Assembly: GCA_036498905.1 (NCBI GenBank)
Contig: DASYER010000075.1
Coordinates: 14,175 to 78,174, forward strand
Origin: DAIDKA01 sp036498905
GTDB lineage: Bacteria > Pseudomonadota > Gammaproteobacteria > Steroidobacterales > Steroidobacteraceae
Reading direction: 5' to 3'
Length of the DNA stretch: 64,000 bases
The notes under the pieces were generated by a model. The model had not been told where the DNA came from and searched no databases. It saw only the letters and a program-made list of their open reading frames with translations. Every line of letters starts with the position of its first letter. Position 1 is the stretch's first letter. Below are positions 25,809-33,845 of this stretch, in pieces. The translations under genes were made by a program, and so were the position numbers.

Positions 25809-25824
25809 CGACGCAATTGCGTCG
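25809..25824. promoter_or_regulatory. 16-base perfect palindrome upstream of the DUF3604 operon (putative operator)
   Basis: CGACGCAATTGCGTCG reads identically on both strands. It lies between the DUF3604 start and an unusually AT-rich stretch (about 25845-25965) that probably contains the promoter. Perfect symmetry of this length in a GC-rich leader suggests a dimeric regulator site. No regulator gene is adjacent. Confidence 0.5.
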
Positions 25825-25965
25825 GCGCACGATCCAAATTCCGAATCTCAATTCTAGTTAAGCTATCAGCTTGCCGCACCCAGAGGAAGGACTGCGCACT
25901 GAGCGTCGCCAATTCTTATATTTAACACGTACAATCAATATCTTAAGAAATATTCCTAACAATAT

Positions 25966-27138
25966 TCATTGCTCACTGAGGGCCTGACTCACGCGCATCC
26001 GCCCGGCGCGCATCGCGGGCAACAAGCCACCGAGCAGACCGATCAGCAGTGCGCCCAGCATCGCCTCCAGCACCAGTGCGACCGGCACCACGAACTGGAA
26101 TGCAAACTGCGCGTTGCCCAGGAAGTTGGTATTGGCGGGCAGATCGTTCAATGCCAGATAGATGATCCCGGCACCTAGTACGCTGCCGAGCAGGGCCAGC
26201 AGCACCGATTCGGTGACGACGGCGGCACCCACGGCGAAGGCTCCGAAGCCGATGGCTCTGGCGGTGCCGATTTCGCGCACACGCGCAGCGACCGCACCGT
26301 ACATGGTATTGAGAGCCCCAAATATGGCGCCGATCCCCATGATGATGAGCAGCGGCAGACCGAAGAATTTCACGGTACCGAGCAGGTCGCTTGCCTTGCG
26401 CTGGTAGTACTGCGACTCCGGTAACGCGTACACGCCCAGATTGGGTGCCGCCTTCAGGGCGGCCTGAAAGCGGGTCGCGGCGACTCCACTCGATAACTTG
26501 ACACGAACACTGTGCACGCTCGGACCGAGACGAAACGCGGATTGGAGAATCGGCAGATCCGCCCACAGCTCCGACTCGATGGCACCCCCACCGTCTTCAA
26601 AGGCCCCGACGATGCTCCAGTCCGCATCCGCGAGGCGCAGATGGTTGCCAACCTCCAGTCCCGCAAACTGCCGTTGGCTGCTGCGGCCCACCAGTAGCTC
26701 GTAACGCCCCGGTGCATTCGCGCGGCCGGCGACCACCTTCAGCGCGCTGCGGATTTTCAACGCCGCAGGGGTCACGCCCCGAACCGATAGATCGACGTAG
26801 TCGCCCTGACTGATGCGCTTGACGCTGATGGACCGAGCGCTCTCCGGGGACACGATCGCCGTCGGATCCACGGTGGTTGCAATACCCGCAACGGTCGCAG
26901 CCGTGGTCGTATCCAAAGAGCTCTGGTCTTCGGAGTCCTGACCGGTCTTCAGAACCATGAGAACCCCATCATCCGCGCTCGCCATCAGCAATGAGCGGAA
27001 GCTTGCGGCGATGGAGAATAGGCCAATGAAGACCGCCACGATGCACGCGACACCGAATACGTCGATGGCGGTGCTCGCCCAACGTTGTGGCAACGACAGC
27101 AGGTTCAGCTTCAGCAGTGTCCACATCTGGCCAATCAT
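25966..27138 (-). CDS. FtsX/MacB-type ABC transporter permease
   Basis: This permease of about 390 residues starts MIGQMWTLLKLNLLSLPQRW. It has an N-terminal helix (VFGVACIVAVFIGLFSIAAS), a periplasmic MacB-like domain (VGRSSQRQFAGLEVGNHLRL) and C-terminal FtsX helices with AARVREIGTARAIGFGAFAV. The open frame runs to 27375, but the ATG at 27138 overlaps the upstream permease stop (ATGA) and gives the correct N-terminus. The MacB-like layout suggests efflux or lipid/lipoprotein handling. No ATPase gene is found next to the pair. Confidence 0.88.
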   Translation of the reverse strand: MIGQMWTLLKLNLLSLPQRWASTAIDVFGVACIVAVFIGLFSIAASFRSLLMASADDGVLMVLKTGQDSEDQSSLDTTTAATVAGIATTVDPTAIVSPESARSISVKRISQGDYVDLSVRGVTPAALKIRSALKVVAGRANAPGRYELLVGRSSQRQFAGLEVGNHLRLADADWSIVGAFEDGGGAIESELWADLPILQSAFRLGPSVHSVRVKLSSGVAATRFQAALKAAPNLGVYALPESQYYQRKASDLLGTVKFFGLPLLIIMGIGAIFGALNTMYGAVAARVREIGTARAIGFGAFAVGAAVVTESVLLALLGSVLGAGIIYLALNDLPANTNFLGNAQFAFQFVVPVALVLEAMLGALLIGLLGGLLPAMRAGRMRVSQALSEQ

Positions 27139-28295
27139 CGCCGCTCCGTCCTGATCGCATCCACGACCGACAGCCGCGCGGCGCGGCGCGCCGGAAACCA
27201 CCCCACCAGGTAGCCGGTGGCCAGCATCAGCACCACCCCGGTGATCAGTTGTGCCTTCGACAGCTCGAGATTGCCGATCCGCTTTTGCCCGGCCCGGATG
27301 AGCCACGAGGCCGCGAGCAGCCCCAGCCCCCCTCCCGCCAGCAACAGCAGGTTGGCCTCCGCCATCACCAGCCACCAGATCCGCCTCGGACCGAAGCCGA
27401 TGGCCCGCAAGGTGCCGATTTCACGCGTGCGCTCGCGGAAGCTCTGCGTCAAGCTGTTGCCGGTGGCCAGCAACATGGTCAGGAAAACCACCCCGAGGAT
27501 CAGATAGGCGATGAGAGTGACATTGCCGACGCGGCGGAAGTAATCGCGCTGCGTACCGTCCTGAGTGCCCGACAAAGTCTCGGCACCGGAATTCATGAAG
27601 AGCTGATCCACCGCGTGCGCGAACTTGGACGGGTCGACACCGTCGCTCAGGATTGCGACCAGAAAATCGATGGTGCCGCGATCAGTGGCCCGGCTCTCAT
27701 CCACGTACGTATAGTGGTAATAGAACTGGTCGTGACCTTCGGCGGGGTCACGAAAATGCCAGATGCCGCGGATCGTAAAATAAAAGACATGCGTGCCGTC
27801 GAGCTTGGTGATATTGGGCATCGTGATCGGGACGGTGTCGCCGAGCTTCCAGCCGTACTTGTGCGCCATGAACTCATTGACGAGCGCACCGCGGCGGTCC
27901 GTGAAATAGTCACGCACCTGCTGCACATTCCAGATGAACCTGCCGGTCGGATCCGGAGCCTGAGGAAAGTCCTCGTTCATCGCCAGAGGATTCAGCCAGT
28001 TCTTCGGGTCCTGGTAGTAGCCACCTCGGGCAACCGCAAAATCCACCTGACCCTGCCGCAGTCCGGGGATCTTACGGATCTGGTCCAGATAGTGCGCCGG
28101 CAGCGTGTTGGTGTACTTCGGATAGATGAAGATGCGCACATTGTCGGAGAACTTGTAGCCGCCCCGAAAAAAGGCGCCCACTGCCGACAGCGACCCGAAC
28201 AACATGAACGCGCTGACGATGGTCACCGCCAGGAACACCAGCCGCGTCTTATCGCGGACGAGGTTCGCCAGGACGAATGCGAGGTATTTCGCCAG
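27135..28295 (-). CDS. FtsX/MacB-type ABC transporter permease, probable CTG start
   Basis: This permease of about 386 residues has the N-terminal segment LAKYLAFVLANLVRDKTRLV leading into the first helix. A MacB-like periplasmic domain and C-terminal FtsX helices (ERTREIGTLRAIGFGPRRIW) follow. The first ATG/GTG/TTG in frame is a GTG at 28238, which would remove the conserved cytoplasmic lead. Extending upstream, the only plausible initiator is CTG at 28295, with GGAAGG just before it and an in-frame stop at 28305-28307. It overlaps its partner by 4 bases at the 3' end. Confidence 0.8.
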   Translation of the reverse strand: MAKYLAFVLANLVRDKTRLVFLAVTIVSAFMLFGSLSAVGAFFRGGYKFSDNVRIFIYPKYTNTLPAHYLDQIRKIPGLRQGQVDFAVARGGYYQDPKNWLNPLAMNEDFPQAPDPTGRFIWNVQQVRDYFTDRRGALVNEFMAHKYGWKLGDTVPITMPNITKLDGTHVFYFTIRGIWHFRDPAEGHDQFYYHYTYVDESRATDRGTIDFLVAILSDGVDPSKFAHAVDQLFMNSGAETLSGTQDGTQRDYFRRVGNVTLIAYLILGVVFLTMLLATGNSLTQSFRERTREIGTLRAIGFGPRRIWWLVMAEANLLLLAGGGLGLLAASWLIRAGQKRIGNLELSKAQLITGVVLMLATGYLVGWFPARRAARLSVVDAIRTERR

Positions 28296-28459
28296 CCCCC
28301 TTCCTTAGCGTCCGCGTAAACGCGCCGCTACTGTTCTTGATCTTGAGGTTAGGATACCTCCTGACCAAATGCAGCGGTACTGAGCTGGGGCCTGGTATTC
28401 GATCGCGCCGTCAAGTCATTGATTTGCCACGGACCGATCGCGCAGCGTAAACGCTCACC

Positions 28460-29023
28460 TCACAGCATCGGGCGACCTTCGTGCGCAACGAGCAGGTCAT
28501 GCATGTCGTTGGCGTGCTCCTCTTCCACGGCCAGGATGTCGATGAGCATCTTGCGGGTGGTCGGATCGCGATCGCCAAAATATCGAATCAGTTCCCGATA
28601 GTGATCCACCGCAATGCGCTCTGCGATCAGGTTCTCGCGAATCATGTCGACGAGGGTCTCCGCCGATCCGTACTCGGAGACGGAGCGTGTCTCGAGACCC
28701 TTCGGATCGAAGTTCGGGCTGCCGCCCAATTGATTGATGCGTTCGGCGACGCTGTGCGCGTGCGCGCGCTCCTCATCCGCGTGCTGTTGGAACTCAGCCT
28801 TGACCGAATCGCTGGAGATACCCGCGGCCGAGACGGCGTGCATCGTGTACCGCAGCACACACACCAGTTCGGTAGCCAGCACGCTTTGCAGGATCTCGAT
28901 GGTCTTCTTCACGTCCCCTTCATAGGTGAAGGTGACATTCCCGGTCCCGATATTTTCACGGGCACGGGAGCGCAGCGTCTTTACGTCGGTGAGAAATGGC
29001 GTGGGCTTTGCTGGGTCGGTCAT
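28460..29023 (-). CDS. Bacterioferritin/Dps-like ferritin-family protein
   Basis: This is a ferritin-like four-helix protein of about 187 residues. Candidate di-iron ligands are visible: Glu in SVLATELVCVLRYTMHAV, the ExxxH pattern in QQHADEERAHAHSVAERI, Glu in RENLIAERIAVDHYREL, and VEEEHANDMHDLL. It would store iron or protect against oxidative stress in the cytoplasm. I chose the ATG at 29023 because GGAG precedes it; the frame continues to 29059. The gene is divergent from the GH15 gene. Confidence 0.88.
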   Translation of the reverse strand: MTDPAKPTPFLTDVKTLRSRARENIGTGNVTFTYEGDVKKTIEILQSVLATELVCVLRYTMHAVSAAGISSDSVKAEFQQHADEERAHAHSVAERINQLGGSPNFDPKGLETRSVSEYGSAETLVDMIRENLIAERIAVDHYRELIRYFGDRDPTTRKMLIDILAVEEEHANDMHDLLVAHEGRPML

Positions 29024-29175
29024 GCGAGGCTCCGGTGCGACGGATCTTGCCGCGAACACTACCGGTATCGGTACGGAATCCGTGTCAGCAATTGCTGCTA
29101 GTTCTTGTCAGCCGTCAGCCCGCCAAGGTCGCAGCCGTTATACTGGGAACGGGCCGAGCTGCCAGGGTGCGCGCA

Positions 29176-31014
29176 TTGAATATTCCCGCGAACATCGATC
29201 CGGATAGTCCGTTGACCATTGAAGATTACGCGCTCATCGGCGACTGCACGACTGCGGCGCTCGTTGGCGCCAACGGCTCGATCGATTGGTTGTGCTGGCC
29301 GCGATTCGACAGCGGCGCCTGCTTTGCGGCGTTGTTGGGACACTCCAAACATGGGCGCTGGTCGATCAATCCCGCCGGCGAGATCTCCGCGATCACCCGC
29401 ATGTACCTCAAGGATACGGTCATCCTGGAGACATTGTTTGAGACCGCCGAGGGCACTGTAGCGCTGATTGACTTCATGCCCGTGAACCAGGGCGCCTCCT
29501 CCGTGATTCGCATTGTCGAGGGCCGGCGCGGTCGGGTGGCCATGCGCATGAATCTCACCCTTCGTTTCGACTATGGATCATCGGTTCCATGGGTCTCTCG
29601 CCTGGAGGAAGGCGACGGCAATGTCGCAATTGCCGGTGCGAATCTTGCCGTGATTCGAACCTCGGTCGCGCTGCGTGGCGAAGGCCTCTCCACCGCCGCG
29701 GATTTCGACGTCGCACCGGGCCAGCGGATTGCATTCGTGCTCAGTTATGGACTGTCGCACCGGGCGCCGCCCCCCGCCGTGGACTGCGAGGCGGCCCTGC
29801 GCGAGACACTGGAATTTTGGACCCGTTGGTCGGCGCGCTGCACCTACAGCGGCAATCGACGCGATATCGTGGTTCGCTCCCTCCTCACCCTCAAAGCCAT
29901 GACCTTTGCCGAAACCGGGGCCATCGTCGCTGCGCCCACGACTTCCCTTCCGGAACAGCTCGGGGGACCGCGCAATTGGGACTACCGCTACTGCTGGGTT
30001 CGCGATGCGACACTGACCCTGACGGCGCTCATGGGCGGCGGGTACTTCGAAGAGGCCGGCGCCTGGCGTGACTGGCTGCACCGAGCGGTCGCGGGTACGC
30101 CTGAGGATCTGCAAATCATGTACGGCATCTTCGGCGAGCGCCGCCTGGCCGAATGGGAGGTTCCGTGGCTTCCCGGCTATCACGACGCCGCCCCCGTGCG
30201 TATCGGCAATGCCGCCTCCGGGCAGCTGCAGCTGGACGTATGGGGCGAAATGATGGATGCGCTGCACCTGGCACGCGAAGGCGGCCTGGCGAGCTCTGAA
30301 TCCGCGTGGAATGTGCAGTGCCGGGCACTTGAGCACCTAGCCGGCATCTGGAAGGAGCCGGATGATGGCATCTGGGAGGTCAGAGGCCCGCGCCTGCATT
30401 TCACGCATTCGAAAATCATGGCCTGGGTCGCCTTCGACCGATGCATCAAGGATGCCGAAAAATATTCTCTGGACGCCCCGCTTGCGCAGTGGCGCCGAAT
30501 CCGCGATGAGATCCACCGAACGGTGTTGGACCGAGGCTTCCACCCCGGGCTTCAGTCCTTTACCCAAAGCTTCGGCTCACAGGAGCTGGATGCGAGTCTG
30601 TTGCTGATTGCGCATGTGGGATTCCTACCCATTGATGATCCACGCGTGACCGGCACGATCGCCGCCATCGAGCGTGACCTGATGATTGACGGACTGGTCA
30701 TGCGTTATCGAAGCGAGAGTGGCGCGGACGGCCTGCCGGCTGGCGAAGGCGTCTTCATCCCCTGCAGTTTCTGGCTCGTCGACGCCTATCAAAGACAGGG
30801 CCGCCAGGGGGACGCGGACCGGCTGCTTACGAAGCTGCTGAGCCTGCGCAATGACGTTGGCCTGTTGAGTGAGGAGTACGACACCCACGCGAAGCGCCAG
30901 GTCGGCAACTTCCCGCAGGCCTTCTCGCATCTCGCATTGGTGCAGAGCGTGCTCGGCGCCCATGAAGGAATGCCGCTGCGCGACTCAATTGCATCGAACC
31001 AGACATCTATGTAG
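29176..31014 (+). CDS. Glycoside hydrolase family 15 protein (glucoamylase/trehalase-like)
   Basis: This is a cytoplasmic GH15 enzyme of about 612 residues. Family motifs run in order: TIEDYALIGDCTTAALVG, SIDWLCWPRFDSGACFA, the signature GPRNWDYRYCWVRDATLT, the first catalytic-Glu region LQLDVWGEMMDALHLA, FTHSKIMAWVAFDRC, and the second in VGLLSEEYD. It would hydrolyse alpha-glucosidic bonds (starch, maltodextrin or trehalose). The frame starts far upstream, inside the divergent ferritin gene. I prefer TTG 29176 with AGGG 8 bases before it, with GTG 29167 as the alternative. A TATACT -10-like box lies at 29139-29144. Confidence 0.88.
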   Translation: MNIPANIDPDSPLTIEDYALIGDCTTAALVGANGSIDWLCWPRFDSGACFAALLGHSKHGRWSINPAGEISAITRMYLKDTVILETLFETAEGTVALIDFMPVNQGASSVIRIVEGRRGRVAMRMNLTLRFDYGSSVPWVSRLEEGDGNVAIAGANLAVIRTSVALRGEGLSTAADFDVAPGQRIAFVLSYGLSHRAPPPAVDCEAALRETLEFWTRWSARCTYSGNRRDIVVRSLLTLKAMTFAETGAIVAAPTTSLPEQLGGPRNWDYRYCWVRDATLTLTALMGGGYFEEAGAWRDWLHRAVAGTPEDLQIMYGIFGERRLAEWEVPWLPGYHDAAPVRIGNAASGQLQLDVWGEMMDALHLAREGGLASSESAWNVQCRALEHLAGIWKEPDDGIWEVRGPRLHFTHSKIMAWVAFDRCIKDAEKYSLDAPLAQWRRIRDEIHRTVLDRGFHPGLQSFTQSFGSQELDASLLLIAHVGFLPIDDPRVTGTIAAIERDLMIDGLVMRYRSESGADGLPAGEGVFIPCSFWLVDAYQRQGRQGDADRLLTKLLSLRNDVGLLSEEYDTHAKRQVGNFPQAFSHLALVQSVLGAHEGMPLRDSIASNQTSM

Positions 31015-31024
31015 ACTAGCGACT

Positions 31025-31336
31025 ATGGGTACGCAAGAACGGCCCGTCCGGATGTCCTTGCAGACGCTTCGCGTCTTGGAAGCGTTTCTGGAGAATCCAA
31101 ACGGCGAGCTATCCGGAGCGGATGTCCAAAAACGCGGTGGCCTGGCATCAGGCACGTTGTATCCCATATTGCTGCGACTGGAGGCTGCCGGATGGTTCGT
31201 CAGTCGCTGGGAGTCCATTGACCCGGCTGCCGAAGGTCGCCCGCGGCGCCGCCTCTATCGCCTGACACCTACCGGGCTTGCGCGCGCCAGTGAGGTCTTC
31301 TCGGCTTTCAGCTTTCGACGAGGATCTCCGGCATGA
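31025..31336 (+). CDS. PadR-family transcriptional regulator
   Basis: This winged-helix repressor-like protein has about 103 residues. The PadR core is clear: LQTLRVLEAFLENPNGELSG, then ASGTLYPILLRLEAAGWFVS, and the wing PRRRLYRLTPTGLARA. It starts 10 bases after the GH15 stop. Its stop overlaps the ATG of the ExbD-like gene (31333-31336), so it is expected to control that gene. Confidence 0.9.
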   Translation: MGTQERPVRMSLQTLRVLEAFLENPNGELSGADVQKRGGLASGTLYPILLRLEAAGWFVSRWESIDPAAEGRPRRRLYRLTPTGLARASEVFSAFSFRRGSPA

Positions 31337-32037
31337 ACAATCTTCGCTGGATCAACGGCATCGCCTCGCGACTGATCGCAAGCGCCGCCGATCGTGCACC
31401 TGAATCATGCTCCGAGCGGCTGCACGAGGAATGGCTCGCCCACTCGTTGGAACTGTCTGCGGCCACGTCGCGCCTGAAGTTCGCCCTCGGCTGTTATTGG
31501 GCCGTAATGGTGATCAGCAGGCAGGGCCTCGGCATCAGCGTCACGAATGCGATCAGCACGGCACCGACAGGAGCAGCGATCATGACAGCCCATGCCCGAC
31601 CCGCTATCCCATTGTTTGCGCACGAAGCCCACTCCACCGCCGCGGCAAACATCCTGTGCGAGATCAATACGACACCGCTGATCGACGTCATGCTCGTGCT
31701 GCTGATCACGCTGATCCTCACACTTCCGATCCTGACGCATGGCGTGAGGATCGAGCTGCCGCACGGGACACCGCCTCCGGTGAGGGTGCAACCGGAGGCC
31801 ATCGATCTGGACATCGAATTCGACGGCACCGTGCTGTGGAATGGTAATAGCGTTCAGAGCATGCCGCAGCTTGAGAGCTACTTTCGCGCCGAAGCTGTCA
31901 AGGATCCGCAGCCCGAGATTCACCTGCGGCCGAATTCTCACGTCCGCTACGATGTCGTGGCGAAGGTACTCGCACTGGCCCAGCGAAACCAACTGAAGAA
32001 GGTCGGATTCATCAATACGGGTACGTTCCAGAACTGA
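31333..32037 (+). CDS. ExbD/TolR-domain protein with an N-terminal PadR-associated segment
   Basis: This 234-residue frame combines two parts. Residues 1-80 (CSERLHEEWLAHSLELSA, then LKFALGCYWAVMVI) resemble membrane segments often encoded after PadR regulators. Residues 110-230 are an ExbD/TolR biopolymer-transport domain (EINTTPLIDVMLVLLITLIL, then a periplasmic part ending VGFINTGTFQN). An internal ATG at 31582 has AGGAG 8 bases upstream and would make a normal-sized ExbD of about 151 residues. ExbD couples proton flow with ExbB to TonB or similar partners, but no ExbB gene is adjacent. It overlaps the PadR gene by 4 bases. Confidence 0.8.
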   Translation: MNNLRWINGIASRLIASAADRAPESCSERLHEEWLAHSLELSAATSRLKFALGCYWAVMVISRQGLGISVTNAISTAPTGAAIMTAHARPAIPLFAHEAHSTAAANILCEINTTPLIDVMLVLLITLILTLPILTHGVRIELPHGTPPPVRVQPEAIDLDIEFDGTVLWNGNSVQSMPQLESYFRAEAVKDPQPEIHLRPNSHVRYDVVAKVLALAQRNQLKKVGFINTGTFQN

Positions 32038-32087
32038 TCTTTCGGGCCACAAATTGCTCATGAGAGCATCCTTCAGTAGGATGAATC

Positions 32088-33845
32088 ATGGGGAAGTGGA
32101 ACGAGAGCAATCGCGTCTGGGAGCCCGATGAGACGTTGCTGAGCCTCGAGGAACTCGCGCTGTGCACGCGCGCCTGCGACGACGATCGCTACCGCACGCC
32201 GATACCGACCCAGATGGTGTCAAACGGCGAGTATCTGCCGGCACCGCAGACCGAGGCACAGAAGAGAGTCGAAGCCGGGGTCCATGAGCTCGCGGATGCG
32301 ACCAGCCGACGCTTGGGAGTCAGCCGTCGCCGCTTTCTGGCCGGCACGGGCGGCATGGCGGCCTCCTTTCTCGCCATCAACGAGGTCTTCGGACCGTTCT
32401 TCAAAGTCGACCCGCTGGAAATGCTGGTGCCGGAAGCCTACGCACAAGGCGGAGCACCGCGGGATCTGTTCGTTTTCGATGATCAGCTTCACTTAGTCAG
32501 AGGCAGCCGCGGCAAAAGCCTCGGTTCGTTGCGCGCCCTGGCAGAGGGACCCTCAATCGGCCCCTCGCTGGGTATGCAGGCCAACCCTTTCAATCGCGCC
32601 GGACACCTGGACGAACACGGCCAACCCTGGGGTGTCTGGAACCCGGCGCTCGTGGGCCTGCCGTTCAATCCGGAGAATTTCCTGCTCACGGACTTCGTCC
32701 GGCAGGTGTATCTGGAGAGCCAGGTCACGGTGGGCATGCTCACCAATGTACCCGCCAGTGTGATCGATACCGGCGATCGGGCACCACGCAATGTGGTCGA
32801 GGCGCGCGGGGGAGAGATCCTCACCGCTGCGCAGACGGCGGCCGCACGTGACTTCATCAACGAGGTCGCAGGATCGCGCCGCGCGCTGGCGCACGGGATG
32901 CTGTACGTCGGCAAGGGCAATCTGGACTACATCCATGAGCAGATCGAGCAGAACAGTCCGGACTCCTGGAAAGGGTACAACATCGCGAACGCCGCGAAAG
33001 TGGACGAGAATCCGTTGAGCCTGATGAAGCAGTGGCGGCATGACGACGAGCAGGTCGCCTATCCCACCTTCGCGGCCATCGACAAGGCGTACGCCCAACG
33101 CAAGGCGGCTCATCCGGGCTTCAACAATATCTGTGTGCACAAGGGTCTGGTGAACACCAAGGAGCAGCGCCCCGAGATCGGCCATCCCGCGGACCTGCCG
33201 AAGGCTGCGCGGGACTGGCCAAATCTGAATTTCATCACCTATCACGCCTGCATCCAGCCGTCGTTCTTCATGTACGACGCGCTGGCGGAGATCCATGCGG
33301 GCAGGCTACGCGAAGGCGTACCCGACATCAGCTGGACCACCGAGTACGCCCTGCTGTGCCGGGATCTGAAGAATACCTACGCTGAGCTTGGCACCACCTG
33401 GGCCTCATCCATCATCACTTTCCCGACCGTCGCGGCACACATCATGGGCCAGCTACTGAAATTCATGGGGCCCGATCGGATAGTCTTTGGCTCGGACTCC
33501 GTGTGGTACGGCTCGCCACAGTGGCAGATCGAGGCGATGTGGCGCTTCCAGATCCCGGAGGAAATGCGCCGCCGCTATGGGTATCCGCAGTTCACGAACG
33601 AGGACAAGCGCAAAATCCTGGGCCTGAATTCCGCGCGTCTGTATGGCATCGACGTACCACGCAATTTCGCGCCGCATTTCAAGCCGGTGCCTGCCGACTA
33701 TGCGAGCAAAATGACGGACAGTCTGAAGCACTTCATGGAGATGCCCGGCTATACGGCAGATAACCTGGCGCGGGCCAGGCAGCGATACGTGGAGACCGGG
33801 CTGACGCCCGACCACACGCGCTACGGTTGGGTGCGCAATTCATGA
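32088..33845 (+). CDS. Amidohydrolase-family protein with internal Tat-like segment
   Basis: This 585-residue protein has an amidohydrolase-2 (TIM-barrel) region from about residue 125. Candidate metal or active-site residues lie in DLFVFDDQLHLVRG, LNFITYHACIQPS and DRIVFGSDSVWYG. The N-terminal 75 residues precede an unusual twin-arginine-like motif (VSRRRFLAGTGGMAASFLA, about 78-96), so export is uncertain. The start has AGTAGGAT upstream. Its stop overlaps the ATG of the flavoprotein, which implies joint action on an aromatic or side-chain substrate. The reaction is not known. Confidence 0.8.
   Translation: MGKWNESNRVWEPDETLLSLEELALCTRACDDDRYRTPIPTQMVSNGEYLPAPQTEAQKRVEAGVHELADATSRRLGVSRRRFLAGTGGMAASFLAINEVFGPFFKVDPLEMLVPEAYAQGGAPRDLFVFDDQLHLVRGSRGKSLGSLRALAEGPSIGPSLGMQANPFNRAGHLDEHGQPWGVWNPALVGLPFNPENFLLTDFVRQVYLESQVTVGMLTNVPASVIDTGDRAPRNVVEARGGEILTAAQTAAARDFINEVAGSRRALAHGMLYVGKGNLDYIHEQIEQNSPDSWKGYNIANAAKVDENPLSLMKQWRHDDEQVAYPTFAAIDKAYAQRKAAHPGFNNICVHKGLVNTKEQRPEIGHPADLPKAARDWPNLNFITYHACIQPSFFMYDALAEIHAGRLREGVPDISWTTEYALLCRDLKNTYAELGTTWASSIITFPTVAAHIMGQLLKFMGPDRIVFGSDSVWYGSPQWQIEAMWRFQIPEEMRRRYGYPQFTNEDKRKILGLNSARLYGIDVPRNFAPHFKPVPADYASKMTDSLKHFMEMPGYTADNLARARQRYVETGLTPDHTRYGWVRNS

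Noticed and set aside
27087..28319. Plus-strand frame of 410 codons opposite the ABC permease
   Set aside because: The minus strand shows a typical FtsX/MacB permease, and the plus translation is Arg/His/Gln-rich with no family features.
28308..28459. Missing ATP-binding gene for the minus-strand ABC permeases
   Set aside because: No Walker motifs or usable frame are present in this gap, and the ferritin-like gene follows directly.
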